Positions 37,551 to 49,365 of a stretch of 64,000 nt of DNA are shown piece by piece. The notes below the pieces were generated by a model. That model did not search any database. It was not told where the DNA came from and worked only from the letters and a program-made list of their open reading frames with translations. The position numbers and the translations under genes are program-made. The number at the start of each line of letters is the position of its first letter. The stretch's first letter is position 1. The DNA comes from Ashinkailepas kermadecensis (Eukaryota > Arthropoda > Thecostraca > Neolepadidae), in assembly GCA_034440615.1 (NCBI GenBank), contig JAOTOM010004793.1, positions 358,001 through 422,000 on the forward strand, in the 5' to 3' direction.

Positions 37551-37859
37551 TTTGGATGGAGGGGATAATATTTATGTTAAATGTGCACGGCACAGACCCC
37601 TTTAAGCAGGGGCTATGGTAGCACAATGGGTATGATGGGAGGAGCTTGCAATTGTTGAGGGTGTTATGCAATAGCAAGTGGATGATGCTAGATAGGCTGG
37701 GATATATAGCTTCCTAGGAACTTGGGATTAGGGATTGATTGGGGTGAGAATATGTACATTTCTAGTACCTTTTCTAGATAGGCTTAACCCAGATGGGCCC
37801 CTGTGGCTCTTATTAAGCCTTAACACTTTATGACTTTATGACTTTATGACCATGAGATA

Positions 37860-38575
37860 ATTTTAGTCACATCCTGGAATTGAGTGCGAAAATAACCGTG
37901 TTGAAACGTCATGGAAGTTATTCAAGATGATATCAAAATGTAGCACGTTCGATTTTCGTTTAGTTCAGAACAGTGAAAATTGTCTGCGCATCACACAGAA
38001 GATGGACGACGCTTTTTATTACAAGAAGCTGAGTGGCCAATTTCACTTTGAGGACAAAGTGACAGGATGAAATGATTTGATAATAAAACGAACTACACAT
38101 CATAAGGGAGATTGTTTCAATGCTGTTCATATTTGACCATTGGAAATAACTTGCACCTCTAGAAACTAGAATATAGCATTGATCAATGCAAGCCCACTCT
38201 GGTGGTGTTCCCATGGATGATGTACGCCTGGATTGGAAACTCCGCGTCGGCGCCTTTGATCTGCGCGTATCAGCGGCATCAACCTGCCACCTAGCGGAGG
38301 GTAAGTAAAAACACGGAAACGCGGCAAGTTTTGGACCGTGCGCCTATGGGAGTTTTGGGTACGCATTTCGTATTGTAATTTTTTTTCTCCAATTGATTCA
38401 GCCATCCCAGGAGGATTGCATCTGCTTTTCATGATACAGAATTGATCAAGGAACCTTACCATTCTTTCCTTATCGATTTATTACGCTCCGTTCCGAAGTT
38501 GTGATGCGAAATGAATGAATCTGTGAGAGGGAACCCATTTCGTCGAAAGGGTCGGCCCCCCGATGTTGATTTCCT
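37860..38575. other. Intergenic, no feature recognised
   Basis: No motif or repeat recognised between CR1-A and the dispersed repeat at 38580. Confidence 0.4.
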
Positions 38576-38579
38576 AAAA

Positions 38580-39240
38580 GGGTCGGAGGGGCAAAGTACA
38601 TGAAGGCAATAGGCAGACCAAAATGGATGGGGGGAGGGGGTCATATTCCATAGGCTCCCATGTTAGAAGTTGAAATTATTGCGGATGGGGGAAGCAAGCA
38701 TTGAGGGGGCAGTTTCACCCTCGAAGATAAGAATGAGTGGTTCTGCTTTCGCCCCCACCCTCCTTGCTCTAGATTTGTGGCTGATATTTTCCAGTGGAGT
38801 GGTTTACACAACTGAATGGAAGAGTACTGACTTCGGCGTACCCACCAATCCGCAGAGGATTGAGCGGAAGTTCCATGGAGGGTACAAGCCCCCTCCCCCT
38901 ACACCATACCACTGACATATTTATGATTTTGCCAGAGGCGTCATTTCTCCAGAGGCTCTTGGTCCAGAACATTTGGACGGGGTACACTCCGATCTCCCAG
39001 AGGGGCACCATTTGTTTTTGTCTGAGGAGTGCCTTTCGCCGAAAAATTCGCGACGTGAGTTCGGACTCCCAGAGGACTGCCGTTCCCAGGCAGAGGAGCG
39101 CGTTGCGCTGAGAAATTCGAGGGAGGGGATACACTGGAACCTCCAAGGGAGGCGTCCTTCGGGTCATAAGGGGAGCCACTTTCGCTTCCTCCCCCTTGGA
39201 TCAGCCCTTGCAACATACCCTAGCTGGCAACGCCACTACC
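38580..39240. repeat. Unclassified GC-rich transposon block
   Basis: The left part (38590-38700) is shared with 7983-8100. The right part has internal repeats of CCCAGAGG and GAGGAGYGC motifs at about 60-70 bp spacing (38990-39140) and ends in CTTGGATCAGCCCTTG, a string typical of non-autonomous DNA-transposon ends. The apparent minus-strand proteins (91 and 136 codons) come from this repetition. Confidence 0.5.
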
Positions 39241-39261
39241 TCTCGCCGATTTGCTACCACT

Positions 39262-39425
39262 TAAAGTCATAAAGTAAGGTCATAAAGTATCTAGGCTTAA
39301 TAAGAGCCACAGGGGCCCATCTGGGTTAAGCCTATCTAGAAAAGGTACTAGAAATGTACATACTCTCACCCCAATCAATCCCTTATCCCTAGGAAGCTAT
39401 ATACCCCAGCCTATCTAGTACCACT
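39262..39425 (-). mobile_element. Solo 3' end of a CR1-A-type element
   Basis: Reverse complement of the CR1-A 3' UTR (CTTAACCCAGATGGGCCCCT and GTGGCTCTTATTAAGCCT) with the CATAAAGT tail at 39267-39290. Strongly 5'-truncated. Confidence 0.8.
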
Positions 39426-39800
39426 CACTTGCTACCGCATAACACCCTCAACAATCACAAGCTCCTCCCATCATACTCATCGTGCCACCATAGACAATCT
39501 CATCAGCATCACATCCCGAAGGAAGGTGCCGAATCCACTGCTAGGCACACCCCACACAAATTCATAAAGCGTTCAGACTTAATAAGAGACTCACTTGCTA
39601 TTGCATAATACACTCAACAATTACAAACTCCTCCCATCATACCCATTGTGCTACCATAGACAATCTCATCAGTATCACATCCCGAAGGAAGGTGCTGAAT
39701 CCACTGCTAGGCACACCCTATATAAAGTTACAAAGTGTTTAGACTTAATAAGAGACTCACTTGCTATTGCATAACGCACTCAACAATTACAAACTCCTCT
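39423..39800 (-). repeat. CR1 3' UTR segment in a 166-bp tandem array, 2.3 copies
   Basis: ACTCACTTGCTA recurs at 39423, 39589 and 39755. Each unit holds CATCCCGAAGGAAGGTGC and ends TTAATAAGAG. The sequence is derived from the CR1-A 3' UTR (compare 37600-37700). Confidence 0.8.
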
Positions 39801-39924
39801 CAACTCCCATCTCCTCCCTGTCATAAAGACATAAAGACATAAAAGATCAGTGCAACTATGAGCCACAAGGGCCCTTCTTGGTTGCACTCTGTACACTGAA
39901 CCAGTTGTCCATCAAATGTGTTGA

Positions 39925-42839
39925 TCAACTCTCCCTGGAATACAGAAAAACAAGCCCCCTATTCTTATAATGATTGTCTATGCTGTTCTTAAAGATGTTC
40001 AGTGTGTTGCTACTGACAATGGTTTCTGGCAGCTGGTTCCAGTGTTCTACTACCCTGTTGGTGAAGAAGGACTGTCTTAACCTTGTCCTGCTGTGATTAA
40101 CTTTAATTTTGAATTGATGACCTCTAATTGCATCATTTCTGTTAAATTCAAACAGTTCCCTGAGATAACCCTGTTCCTGACCATGAACAAATTTAAAGAC
40201 CTCGATGAGATCTCCTCTCAGCCTTCTATATCTAAGTGAAAACATATTCAATTTCTTCAATCTTTCCTCATATGCCAGGCTGCCCATACCATTCACCATT
40301 TTTGTTGCCCTCTTTTGTACTCTCTCTAAAAGCCAACACTCTTTTTCATAACTAGGGGACCAAGCTTGGACACAATATTCCAGATGTGGCCTGACATATG
40401 CACAATAAAGCTTCCTGATGACTTCCTCACTTTTGTATGATACATTCCTATTTATTGCCCCAAGCATTCTTAGTGCCTTCTTCCTGGCTTCTTTGGTCTG
40501 TTCTGATGCCCCCAATTTTGTGTTCAAAATAACACCTAAGTCCTTCTCCTGCTGAGTCACAGATAGTACTTGGCCACCCATCAAGTATGAAGCCTTGATA
40601 TGCTGCCTACCTACATGCATGATTTTGCACTTATCAAAATCAAATTTCATCTGCCATTTTTCGGACCACTTCACAAGCTCGTCTAAGTCTTTCTGCAGCA
40701 AGACCTGCTCATTGTGCCCTGTTATTGCCCTAAAGACCTTCAAATCATCGGCAAATTTCAAAACCTTACTGCTTAGGCCACTTTCAATGTTATTTACAAA
40801 CATAATGAACAATAGTGGTCCCAGTACTGACCCTTGGGGGACTCCACTAAGAACATTTTGCCATGATGATTTTGTACCATTTAGCATCACTCTCTGCTGT
40901 CTATCTGAAAGCCACAACCCTATCCATTTTAGGATGTTACCCACAATACCATGGGCCTCTGAAGCTGCATCATTAACCGTTTATGAGGTACCTTGTCAAA
41001 GGCCTTGCTAAAGTCAAGATATGCTACATCAACCTGATTTCCCTTATCAAATTGTTCTGTAGCAAAATTAAAAAAGTCCAAGAGATTTGTGAGACACGAT
41101 CGCCCTTTTCTAAACCCATGTTGAGTATCTTGAATCACTCTGTTTCCTTCCAGAAAAATAACTATTTTATCCTTGATAATTGATTCAAGTACCTTGCAGA
41201 CTAGTGATGTGAGGCTTACTGGCCTATAGTTTTCAACTTTCCCTCTTTCTCCTTTCTTGAAAATAGGAACTACATTTGCCCTTTTCCAATCGGTTGGAAT
41301 TTCATTTTGTGAAACTGATCTACAAAATATTATACTGAGTGGAATTGCCAATTCTTTTTCAGCTTCCCGCAATACCCTAGCATACATTCCATCAGGTCCT
41401 GCTGCCTTGTTTGGCTTTATTTTCCTGACATAATTCAAAACAACATCACTGTCAATGAAATCAACATCATGTAACTGATCACCTGTTGCTGGGCTGTGGT
41501 TCACAGTTGGCAGATTTGTCACATCCTCCAATGTAAACACGGATTTAAACTGCTTGCTCAATTCCTCAACCATCTCACTATCCTCACTCAATATAATCCC
41601 ATTTACTTCCAGTGGACCAATTGTGCTTGAAACTTTACTTAGCTTGTAGAAACTAAAGAACCTTTTTACCGTCCCCATTACAGTTCCTAGCCAAATCCAA
41701 TTCTTTTGCTCGCTTTGCTGCTCTGGTTTTCTGTTTCACAGCGTCTCTAGCTTTTTGATACAACCTTATATTTACTATATTTGAAGCTTCCTTAAATACT
41801 CTAAATGCATCTTTCTTAGCCTTAATTGCTTTTGTCAAATCTTGTGTAGGCCATGCTGGCTTTCCTACTCTCTTTTGCGCCTTTGCTTTTGGGGGACATG
41901 TCTAATCTGAATTTCCCTCAAGTAAGATTTGAACTTTTCCCACATTTCACAGGCATTTAAATCGGAGAATTCTTCTTCCCATTTTATGGCACTTAAAGCT
42001 GCTCTCATGCAGTCAGTCTGCCCTGTTAAAATTTGGAACCTTTGCCAAATTATCCTTGATTGTCCCTGCTACATGTGCCTTGAATCTCACTATGTTATGG
42101 TCACTTCTTCCCAGAGTTTCTCCTACAGTCAAGTCTTGAACTAAATCACATAAATCCGAGAAGACAAGGTCCAATAATGAGCCCTGCCTAGTTGGTTCTG
42201 TTACAAACTGGTGTAAGAACAGGTCCTCTTCAAGGCATTTCCTAAACAGTTTACATGCTGGGGAGCCAACACCAACATTTTCATATCCTTTTAGATTAAA
42301 GTCACCAAGAATAAGTCATTTCCTCTGAAAGTTTCTACTGATTTCCTCACAAATCACCTTATCAAGCTCCAGTTGCTGAGAATGTGGCAAGGTTCCTGAT
42401 CGGTACAAAGCTCCTATTCTCAGTTTATTGCTGTTGCCTTTTCCCACAGAAACATCAAGCCAAATGGACTCCACAGACACTTTTTTACCCCATCTGCTAC
42501 TTTTTGAGAACTGAATAAGCTATTCACATAGAGCATTACACCACCCCCTTTCACTGCTGGACCCCTATTGTATGAAAACATATTGTATCCCTGGATCTCA
42601 TAGTCCTGCAAGTTATCCCCAAAATACCCCTCACTGACCCATGCCTCAGTAATGCAAACAAAATCTGGTTCCTCATCAGCAACATAGCACTTGAACTCGT
42701 CAAATTTGGATCGAATACTCTGACCATTAAGCATCATACACTTAAGAAATGTTCCATAACCATCTTTGGTTTTTTTCATGCTGAGTAGCTCTATTATCTC
42801 TGGATGAGCTACCACTCTGCCCCCTTGATCTACTGCCAT
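39925..42839 (-). pseudogene. CR1-B ORF2: endonuclease and reverse transcriptase, disrupted
   Basis: The endonuclease start shows MMLNGQSIRSKFDEF, CITEAWVSEGYFGDN and GGGVMLYVNS, then frameshifts near 42450 and stops around 42320 and 41990. The linker with AKRAKELDLARN and the reverse transcriptase (NYRPVSLTSLVCKVLES, QHGFRKGRSCLTNLLDF, DFSKAFDKVPHKR) follow. One more frameshift lies near 40940, then GVPQGSVLGPLLF and FADDLKV with both Asp kept. The C-terminus ends NHYKNRGLVFLYSRES. Confidence 0.88.
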
Positions 42840-42935
42840 CCCTATTTGCTGACTGTGAGGTTCTATTGCCTATGCTGTCACTATTGGCATATTCATGAGA
42901 TGGTAATGCCACTTCTTCCCTCCCCATCCCATTAT

Positions 42936-43732
42936 CTAATTTCCCTGAAGGACATGTTCATACACTTTACTTAACACTTGCACCCCCTTCTCGGAGAAGT
43001 GCAGGCCATCCCTTTGATAGAGGTCCCATGAACCATAAAACCTGCACCACTTGTCAACAAAGGTCAAACCTAACTCATTGCAGAGCCTACCCACCCTGGC
43101 ATTGGCTGCCAGCGCCCTAGAGCTCCACTCAGGGGAGACTTCAGCCCTGGGCAGAATAGCTGTCACAATAACTCTGCTTTTGCTCTGCTTCAGGGTGGCC
43201 AGAAGGGCCCCGTAGTCCTGCAGCAGCTCCTCACTCCTAGCAGGACCTACGTTGTTCACTCCTACCCGCACTATAACTGTACTAAACTGGTCCTCACTGG
43301 TGGCCTGTGCCACCACTGGGACCAGGTCTCTAACCTTGGCACCAGGCCTGGTGATGCATCTCCTGCCTCTCCTACCCTTACAGAAAACTCTATCTAAATG
43401 CCGCACCCGAGAGTCTCCTACCACCAGCACCGTCTCCTTGCTGCTATCACTGCTATCACTATCCTGCGGGCAGTCCTCCAGTGCCTGGAACCTATTGGAT
43501 GTTATTACTCCTGCCTGTTGAGCTGCTTCACTAGGTTGCTTCCCACTCCTACCATCTACCACCTGCCACTCACTGCCCCCTTGCTTAGGCTCACTTCTCC
43601 AAATCCTCCGCCCCCTGACTTTAAACCACTTTCTGGCCAGCCCTGTGAAGCAAGGGAAGCTTTGAGCTTGGAAAGCTCTGCCTTAAGGGCCCTAACCTCA
43701 TCCTCTAGTGCCTGCATCCTGGTAGTAACCAT
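42936..43732 (-). pseudogene. CR1-B ORF1: coiled-coil and SGNH-esterase protein, one frameshift
   Basis: The N-terminus MVTTRMQALEDEVRALKAEL is a coiled coil. A shift in the G-rich run near 43605 moves the frame; from 43562 it continues (VDGRSGKQPSE). The esterase blocks are VLVVGDSRVRHLD (Ser), VRVGVNNVG (Asn) and DGLHFSEKG (Asp and His), all retained. It is the paralogue of the CR1-A ORF1. Confidence 0.85.
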
Positions 43733-44225
43733 CCTAAAGGCTGCAGCTTATTCCTAGATTGCGATTGAAAAGTAACTTGCTGCAGAATGATTTACCAAAT
43801 AACAGAGCAGAACGAAATAACCGACAAAGCTTAGGTCTATGCTAGTTCCTAACTATGCAGCACTTACAAGGTAATCACTGTGCAGAAAGTTGACTGGTTT
43901 TAAAGAAAGAAGAAATCACTCGCTGAATAACTGCCAAAAATGAAATAAATAGCTGAAAACACTAGACAAAGACACACTAGACACACTAGACAAAGACAGA
44001 GAGAATAGACAAAATGGCGCTGGGCAGCGTCTCTTGGTGTAAATATTATAATCTGCTTACTAAAAAAGAAACTTATGAGCTAAAACTATGCAAATGTATG
44101 CACAGAAGTAATTGCTAAATACCTATCCACAGTTAAGCCTAGGATACTGTCCGGTTCTGCAACAACTTATCTCGAAAGCAGGAGCTCCACACCGACGTGT
44201 TTCCACCTTGACACCTGGCGGCAAA

Positions 44226-44400
44226 CTGCGATCAACCCTCCCTGGAATACAGAAAAACAAGCCCCCTATTCTTATAATGATTGTCTATGCCGTTTTTAAA
44301 GATGTTCAGTGTGTTGCTACTGACAATGGTTCCTGGCAGCTGGTTCCAGTGTTCTACTACCATGTTGGTGAAGAAAGACTGTCTTAACCTTGTCCTGCTG
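44226..44400 (-). mobile_element. CR1-B 3' fragment
   Basis: Minus-strand string RLRQSFFTNMVVEHWNQLPG and NHYKNRGLVFLYSREG match the very C-terminus of CR1-B ORF2. 5'-truncated at about 44400, where a different repeat with TCAGGGGTGTCGATTTTTGA begins. Confidence 0.85.
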
Positions 44401-44650
44401 TCAGGGGTGTCGATTTTTGAAAAACATTGGGGTGGCCGAAGTGCCAAAACACTAGACACCACCCCCCCAAAAAAAACTCATCGGATTTAGCCCACTATAT
44501 TTTCAGATCTCAGAAATTCTGATTTCTTATTCGACGATGTGTATGTTTATGTTTATTCAGCATCCTCACCGACGGGGAAAATCGCCCAATAACTGATTAA
44601 GTCACATAATTAAAAGAGCAGTGCTCAGTACATTTCAACATAACAACTCT

Positions 44651-44762
44651 TCGTTGGTCATTGGTTCTACGACACGTCGACCGTTGTGTCATATAGCGTC
44701 GCCAATCTCTCACGCCGATTGGTCGCGGGCGAAGAGTAGCGACAGGTGAGACTCGAACTCAC
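44651..44762 (-). mobile_element. tRNA-derived SINE, copy 6, 5'-truncated
   Basis: Contains tail, body and the B-box end of the head (GACAGGTGAGACTCGAACTC), but lacks the A box. A perfect 15-bp target duplication CAACATAACAACTCT flanks it (44636-44650 and 44763-44777), so the truncation happened at insertion. Confidence 0.93.
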
Positions 44763-45029
44763 CAACATAACAACTCTGAGTAATAGCATGCGACTGCAGT
44801 GCCATATAGTAGGCTCGGATCTATCGTCACCGTCACCGTCACTGTTACCCTCCTCCTCACTCCACACACCAACAAACACACACCGGCTTAAATAAAAATA
44901 CTTCAGCGATCAGATGCAGGCTAAAACACACCGGCATTAATGAAGCATCAGAGCACAGCAGACCTGAACGGTAATGACGATGGGTGAAAGTATTTCCTTG
45001 GTGCCTAACGTTAGGGACGGGAATTTTTC

Positions 45030-45830
45030 CATTTAGTACGCCACTGCGGCTGCTCAACGTGTTTTTTTTCCGCAGATTGCACGATCGAGAGTAGAAAGGC
45101 CCTTCGGATAATTTTCTTTCGGGACCCATTCTTAATTTTCCGGTGCTCTGGTCGATTCGATGGAGTCTCCTTGTGGTTTTTGTGGTGAAGTCTATTTTTA
45201 TAAGCCCCCTGCAGGCTATTTTTGGAACCCGGTACGATTTTTCTGGCTCTCGGTGCGTTTTTTCCGGTGCCCAAACAGGTTTCTTTTCCGGCGTCCGACG
45301 ACTTCTTATTTTGTGGATCCTTGACGCAATTTTTCCGTCCGCAAGGTGACATTCCGGGTATATATTGGTACTTGGGAAGCCAGCTGCAACTTGTGGGGCT
45401 CCGGCACGACGTTTTGGCCCCAGTGAGATTTTCAAGAGAAGCGGCGTGAATTTGTTTTTGTCTAAGTGCGATTTTTGGGGCCCCGTCGTCACTTGTTGGG
45501 ATCCCTTGCGGTGGCTACGACACGTTTGTGGGGCCCACCAAGTTGTGTGGGCTTTTGGAGCTATTGTTGAGATCCCAGATTGATTTTCCGTGTCCGGACT
45601 GTTTTTCATTCACCCGGCTTCATTTGTTGGGTGATCTCAACGAGACTTTTAGAGCCCCGGTGGGACCTGTCATGCCTCTAGCGTCATTTTCAGGGGTCTG
45701 GGTGAGAATTCTTAGTACCCCAGTCTCAGCGTGATTTTCAGGAGGCCCCGGACCGACCGTTTGTGGCCCCGTCGTGATTTTCTTGAACCCCGGCACGACT
45801 TTTTTTGTAAATACCACCGATGTATAGCCG
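45030..45830. repeat. Degenerate tandem array of GGxxCCCGGyrCGATTTTT-like units
   Basis: Units of about 21-36 bp repeat the pattern T-run, GG, a CC-rich centre with CCGGYRCGA, and another T-run (for example TTTTTGGAACCCGGTACGAT and TTTTTGGGGCCCCGTCGTCA). On the minus strand the repeats keep a 250-codon frame open with PEK/APEK motifs. I regard it as repeat-borne. Confidence 0.65.
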
Positions 45831-45839
45831 TTTGAAAAA

Positions 45840-46830
45840 AATGTATGAGACTCATTAGTGCCCATAAGACAACCAACTCTGCCAAAATATGTGCAAATAT
45901 AATCAATCTTTCCCATCGCTTGCCCTCAAGGCACTCTTTAGTAAAAATTGGCTCGACCTACCTGGACTTCTCCTAATTGGTTTAGTACCGTTACGTGAAA
46001 GACGCGTGCAAACCCGAATAAAATCACTTGCAGCATTACGTTCTAAGTACAAGCTTACATCGTTCTATCACATGTGACAATTATAATGTTTGAATAACAA
46101 GAATGCATTCGACGCTTCGATCATCAGTCCTGCAGATCCCCATGAATTATTAAAGAAAGGGAACAATCGTTAGCAAAACGCTTTCTCTTCGCCATGTCAT
46201 CACAATTCATTGAATCTCACCACCTACAACGCACATGCAAAAGCTAGCCAAGGTGTCTGGGAAGATTCCGGCAGACGGGAACCGAACACAGCGTGCCAGC
46301 CTGGCGAGACGGAACCCCAGTGCACTGGACACGGTGTGCCGATAGTCCTGTATGCTAAGCGCCCAAAAACACCAGATCCGCTGAAGGCAGAAGTGCGCCC
46401 CAGCCGGGTTTCAAGGACAAGGTTTGCAAAACAGCAGCGCAACACTGGAAGGTCGTCGGAGCAGCGAGCACATTTGTGACCAGAAGTGTACACAGTTTGT
46501 GACCAACATTGTACGGCTGGTACATGCAAAGTATCCACGATCACAAAGCAGCTTCAATATGCACCTAAACACACCGATAAATACTTGACTAACTTTATGG
46601 TGTATACCACACACAGCGAGTATAAAGGATAGTTATTGGAGCAATACAAATACTTGACTAACCTTAAGGAGATGTCACATAATGCGGGTATACCCGATTA
46701 GTTATTCGACAACGAATATGCTAGAAAGAAGAGCAAGGCACATTACTATGCGAGATAACCATGCTTTGCACAAGGCCTATTATTGAGTTAGGCTGGACCG
46801 GCCTTGGGCTGGACAAAAGCGTCATCTGCC
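45840..46830. other. Intergenic, no feature recognised
   Basis: No motif in the frames at 46210-46479 (plus) or 46224-46544 (minus). Confidence 0.4.
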
Positions 46831-48055
46831 GGGTTGTCGCTCAGCTACATATATGCCGCGCGTGGCGATTGCGAGTAGGCGAGTCACCGTCGCGTGGGGG
46901 CTGGTGGAGTTGGTGAGTGTTTGTGGTTTGATTCTTTTTTAGGTTTGTGGTGTGGGTACCCAGATGTGTACTGGCAGTGATAGCTAAGTGTGCCCATTCG
47001 GTTTCACTCTCTGTCGATTGTCATCATGAGATGAGAACTCGGATTTCCATAAGTTTGGATCACACTGGCGAGTGTGGCAGGAAGTGGCGCACGATAGAGA
47101 CCATTGTTCAGAGAAGTGGGTGTTGGCCGAGGTGTTGGGGACTTAGTATTTCCAGAGTTGCTGAGTGGTAAATCGAGTGGTCTGGATGCATTAGTGCTAC
47201 TGCGATAAGGTAGTGTATAGTCTTAAGTTTAGTTGGTTTGCTTAGCTTAAGGTTTCCAGGTGGCTGTTGCATGGTCTGAAGGGGCACCCCGTTGCTCTTT
47301 GCTCTGAGGCTTCTCTACTCCCGTCGATGGGGGATGATGTGTTTGCGACGTGTGTGAAGGACCGGTTTGCCACGCCGGGTTTTTCTCCCCTGCTGTAAAT
47401 AGATAAGCCAGAAGGTTTTTCCCCTCGGTTAGCTGGGCGGCTGCATTTTCCCGCGATTCCCTGCGTGCTGTCAGCTGCTGTTGCCGGGGCAACCGATTGC
47501 ATCACTCAGCAGCAGGCCACCGGTAGTGGAAGGAAGTCACCTTTGGTAGTTTTGGTGAGTTGCGTTAGGTAGGTGTTTTTGAGGAGTGCTGCAGGCGCCT
47601 ACGGACTGCTGGTTGCAGTCTTAGAATACTTTCTGTGGTACGACGTAGACGTCTAAGTGAAGTTCCGGCCATTCGTTTGCTAGGGGGAGAGAACCATCGA
47701 TTACGGGCCGAGGGAAGAGTTGGTGCTGTGCCATCTGACGATGTCATTGTGATAGGCAGTGGTGAGGATAGAGTCGAATTGTCCGACGCTCTCGTTGAAT
47801 GCGTACGTCCCCAACTCGGTTTAAGTTCTGTGACATTCTCGAGGCTTTTATTTCTCCATTTTTGTCCTCCATTAGAGCTTAGGTGTGCACAGTGTGCCTA
47901 GGGACATTTGGAGGAAACGAAGGGAGCGACGTGGGCCTGATACTCCCCTTTCCCTCTCGCTCCCGAACTTATTCCTGACCTCCCCTTCTCCCGGCCATCG
48001 CTCTTGTTTTGTGTGAGCGTTACCAAACAGCCAAGTTCATACATCGGCTAGCAAA

Positions 48056-48895
48056 ATGGACTGGATACCGGACGGACCAGCCTTCGTCTTGGTTAGATTT
48101 GTAGATCCTTCTATGTCCTTTCGTGCTATAAGCCCTTACAAAATTCGAGACGAGATTATGGAGTACCTGGGTACTCATGTGCTGTCTGCCAAAACTATCC
48201 GGAGCGGCGCGCTGCTGATACACGCACGCGACGCCAGACAGTCCAGCGCCGTCCTCACTTGGCCCAGCTTCTTGGGACGTGACGTCAGCATCTCCATGGC
48301 TGACAAGCTGAACCATGCCGACGGTGTGGTGTATGCCCAATAATTAGGCGGCTCGTCCGAGGGTGAAAGGGACGACAACCAAAGCGCCGACCAAAACGTG
48401 GCTAAGGTGTTCCGCTTTCCTAGTAATCGTGACCGTCCCAATCCCCTTCTGCGAGTGCGTTTCGCCAGAACCGACCTGCCCGCGTACTTCTACGCCGGAT
48501 ACATGCGCTACGAGGTGCGTCCATATGTGGCTTTACCTCGCCGCTGCCGTCGCTGCCAGCGATACGGCCACACAGTTAGGCAGTGCAGGGCCAAGGCACA
48601 GAGATGCGAGCGTTGTGCCGATTTACACGCCTCAGAAGGGTGCACGGCACCGCTGCGGTGCGCGGCCTGCCAGGATACACACCCGGTGGCGGACCACTCT
48701 TGCCCAGTTTGGCTGGAGCAGGTTAACTCGGCCAATCAACGGGCTCCACGGGTGGTGGCCCCATGGGAGGGGGAAACCTGGCCATCCCTCCCTGCGCTAC
48801 AGCTACCTCGCGAGCTCCCGCCCGTCAGGCCCACTGAGGCGAGGACCCAGGATAGAGCTTCCAAGCAGAGTTCACGATCAAAGGTAAGGCCGTAG
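48056..48895 (+). pseudogene. I-element ORF1: gag-like nucleic-acid-binding protein
   Basis: Starts MDWIPDGPAFVLVRFVDPSM and is in frame to the TAG at 48895 except for one TAA at 48341-48343. The C-terminal half has three knuckles: CRRCQRYGHTVRQC (C-x2-C-x4-H-x4-C), CERCADLHASEGC and CAACQDTHPVADHSC. Such proteins package the element RNA. A single nonsense codon is the only visible lesion. Confidence 0.85.
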
Positions 48896-49365
48896 AGGGA
48901 CGAGCCACTGCTCAATAAATCGGCTTCTATGGCTGGTAATAGCGCCACCACACAGGCAAAATCCGCCAGTGCCGACGACCAGGATGCGCCGCAGGAGAAA
49001 AAGCTTACGACCAGCAAGGGCCCCGACACTGGGACAGATATCGAGCGCAGCAGTGCGCCCCTAGCGAAGACCCATACCACCCAGTCAGATCCCCCGCCAG
49101 TCACACCAGGATGGGATCCAGCTAGCTGGGATGACTCGCTAACAAGATAAAACTTCGGGGGTTTCGACGCAGACATGATAAATTATCAATCAGAATCATA
49201 CCCGAAGACGGACTGTCCACATACACCCCCTCCTCAACGTGGCAGCCAACGTCTGGCTCCTCGCGGCGACACATCCACTCCAACAACCCCAGCTCTCGAC
49301 GCGAAAAAACGCCGCGCCTTTGTGGAGGAAGTGCCTTCGCCCCACGAAAGCTCAATTGATCTGTG

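Larger units (their letters stand above)
32640..37855 (+). mobile_element. CR1-clade LINE, copy A, near full length
   Basis: A repeated 5' UTR (about 32640-33837), ORF1 (33838-34707), ORF2 (about 34750-37550) and a 3' UTR end in three copies of the 8-mer ACTTTATG (about 37829-37852). Such 8-mer 3' tails and lack of poly(A) are CR1 hallmarks. No target duplication seen. ORF1 is intact; ORF2 has two frameshifts and one nonsense codon, so the copy is young but inactive. Confidence 0.9.
39830..44130 (-). mobile_element. CR1-clade LINE, copy B, near full length
   Basis: Reading on the minus strand: 5' UTR (about 44130-43733; part of it, AATTACTTCTGTGCATA, is shared with the CR1-A 5' UTR), ORF1 (43732-42936), ORF2 (42839-39925) and a 3' tail of TCTTTATG 8-mers near 39830. 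It is a different subfamily from CR1-A and more decayed. Confidence 0.88.
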
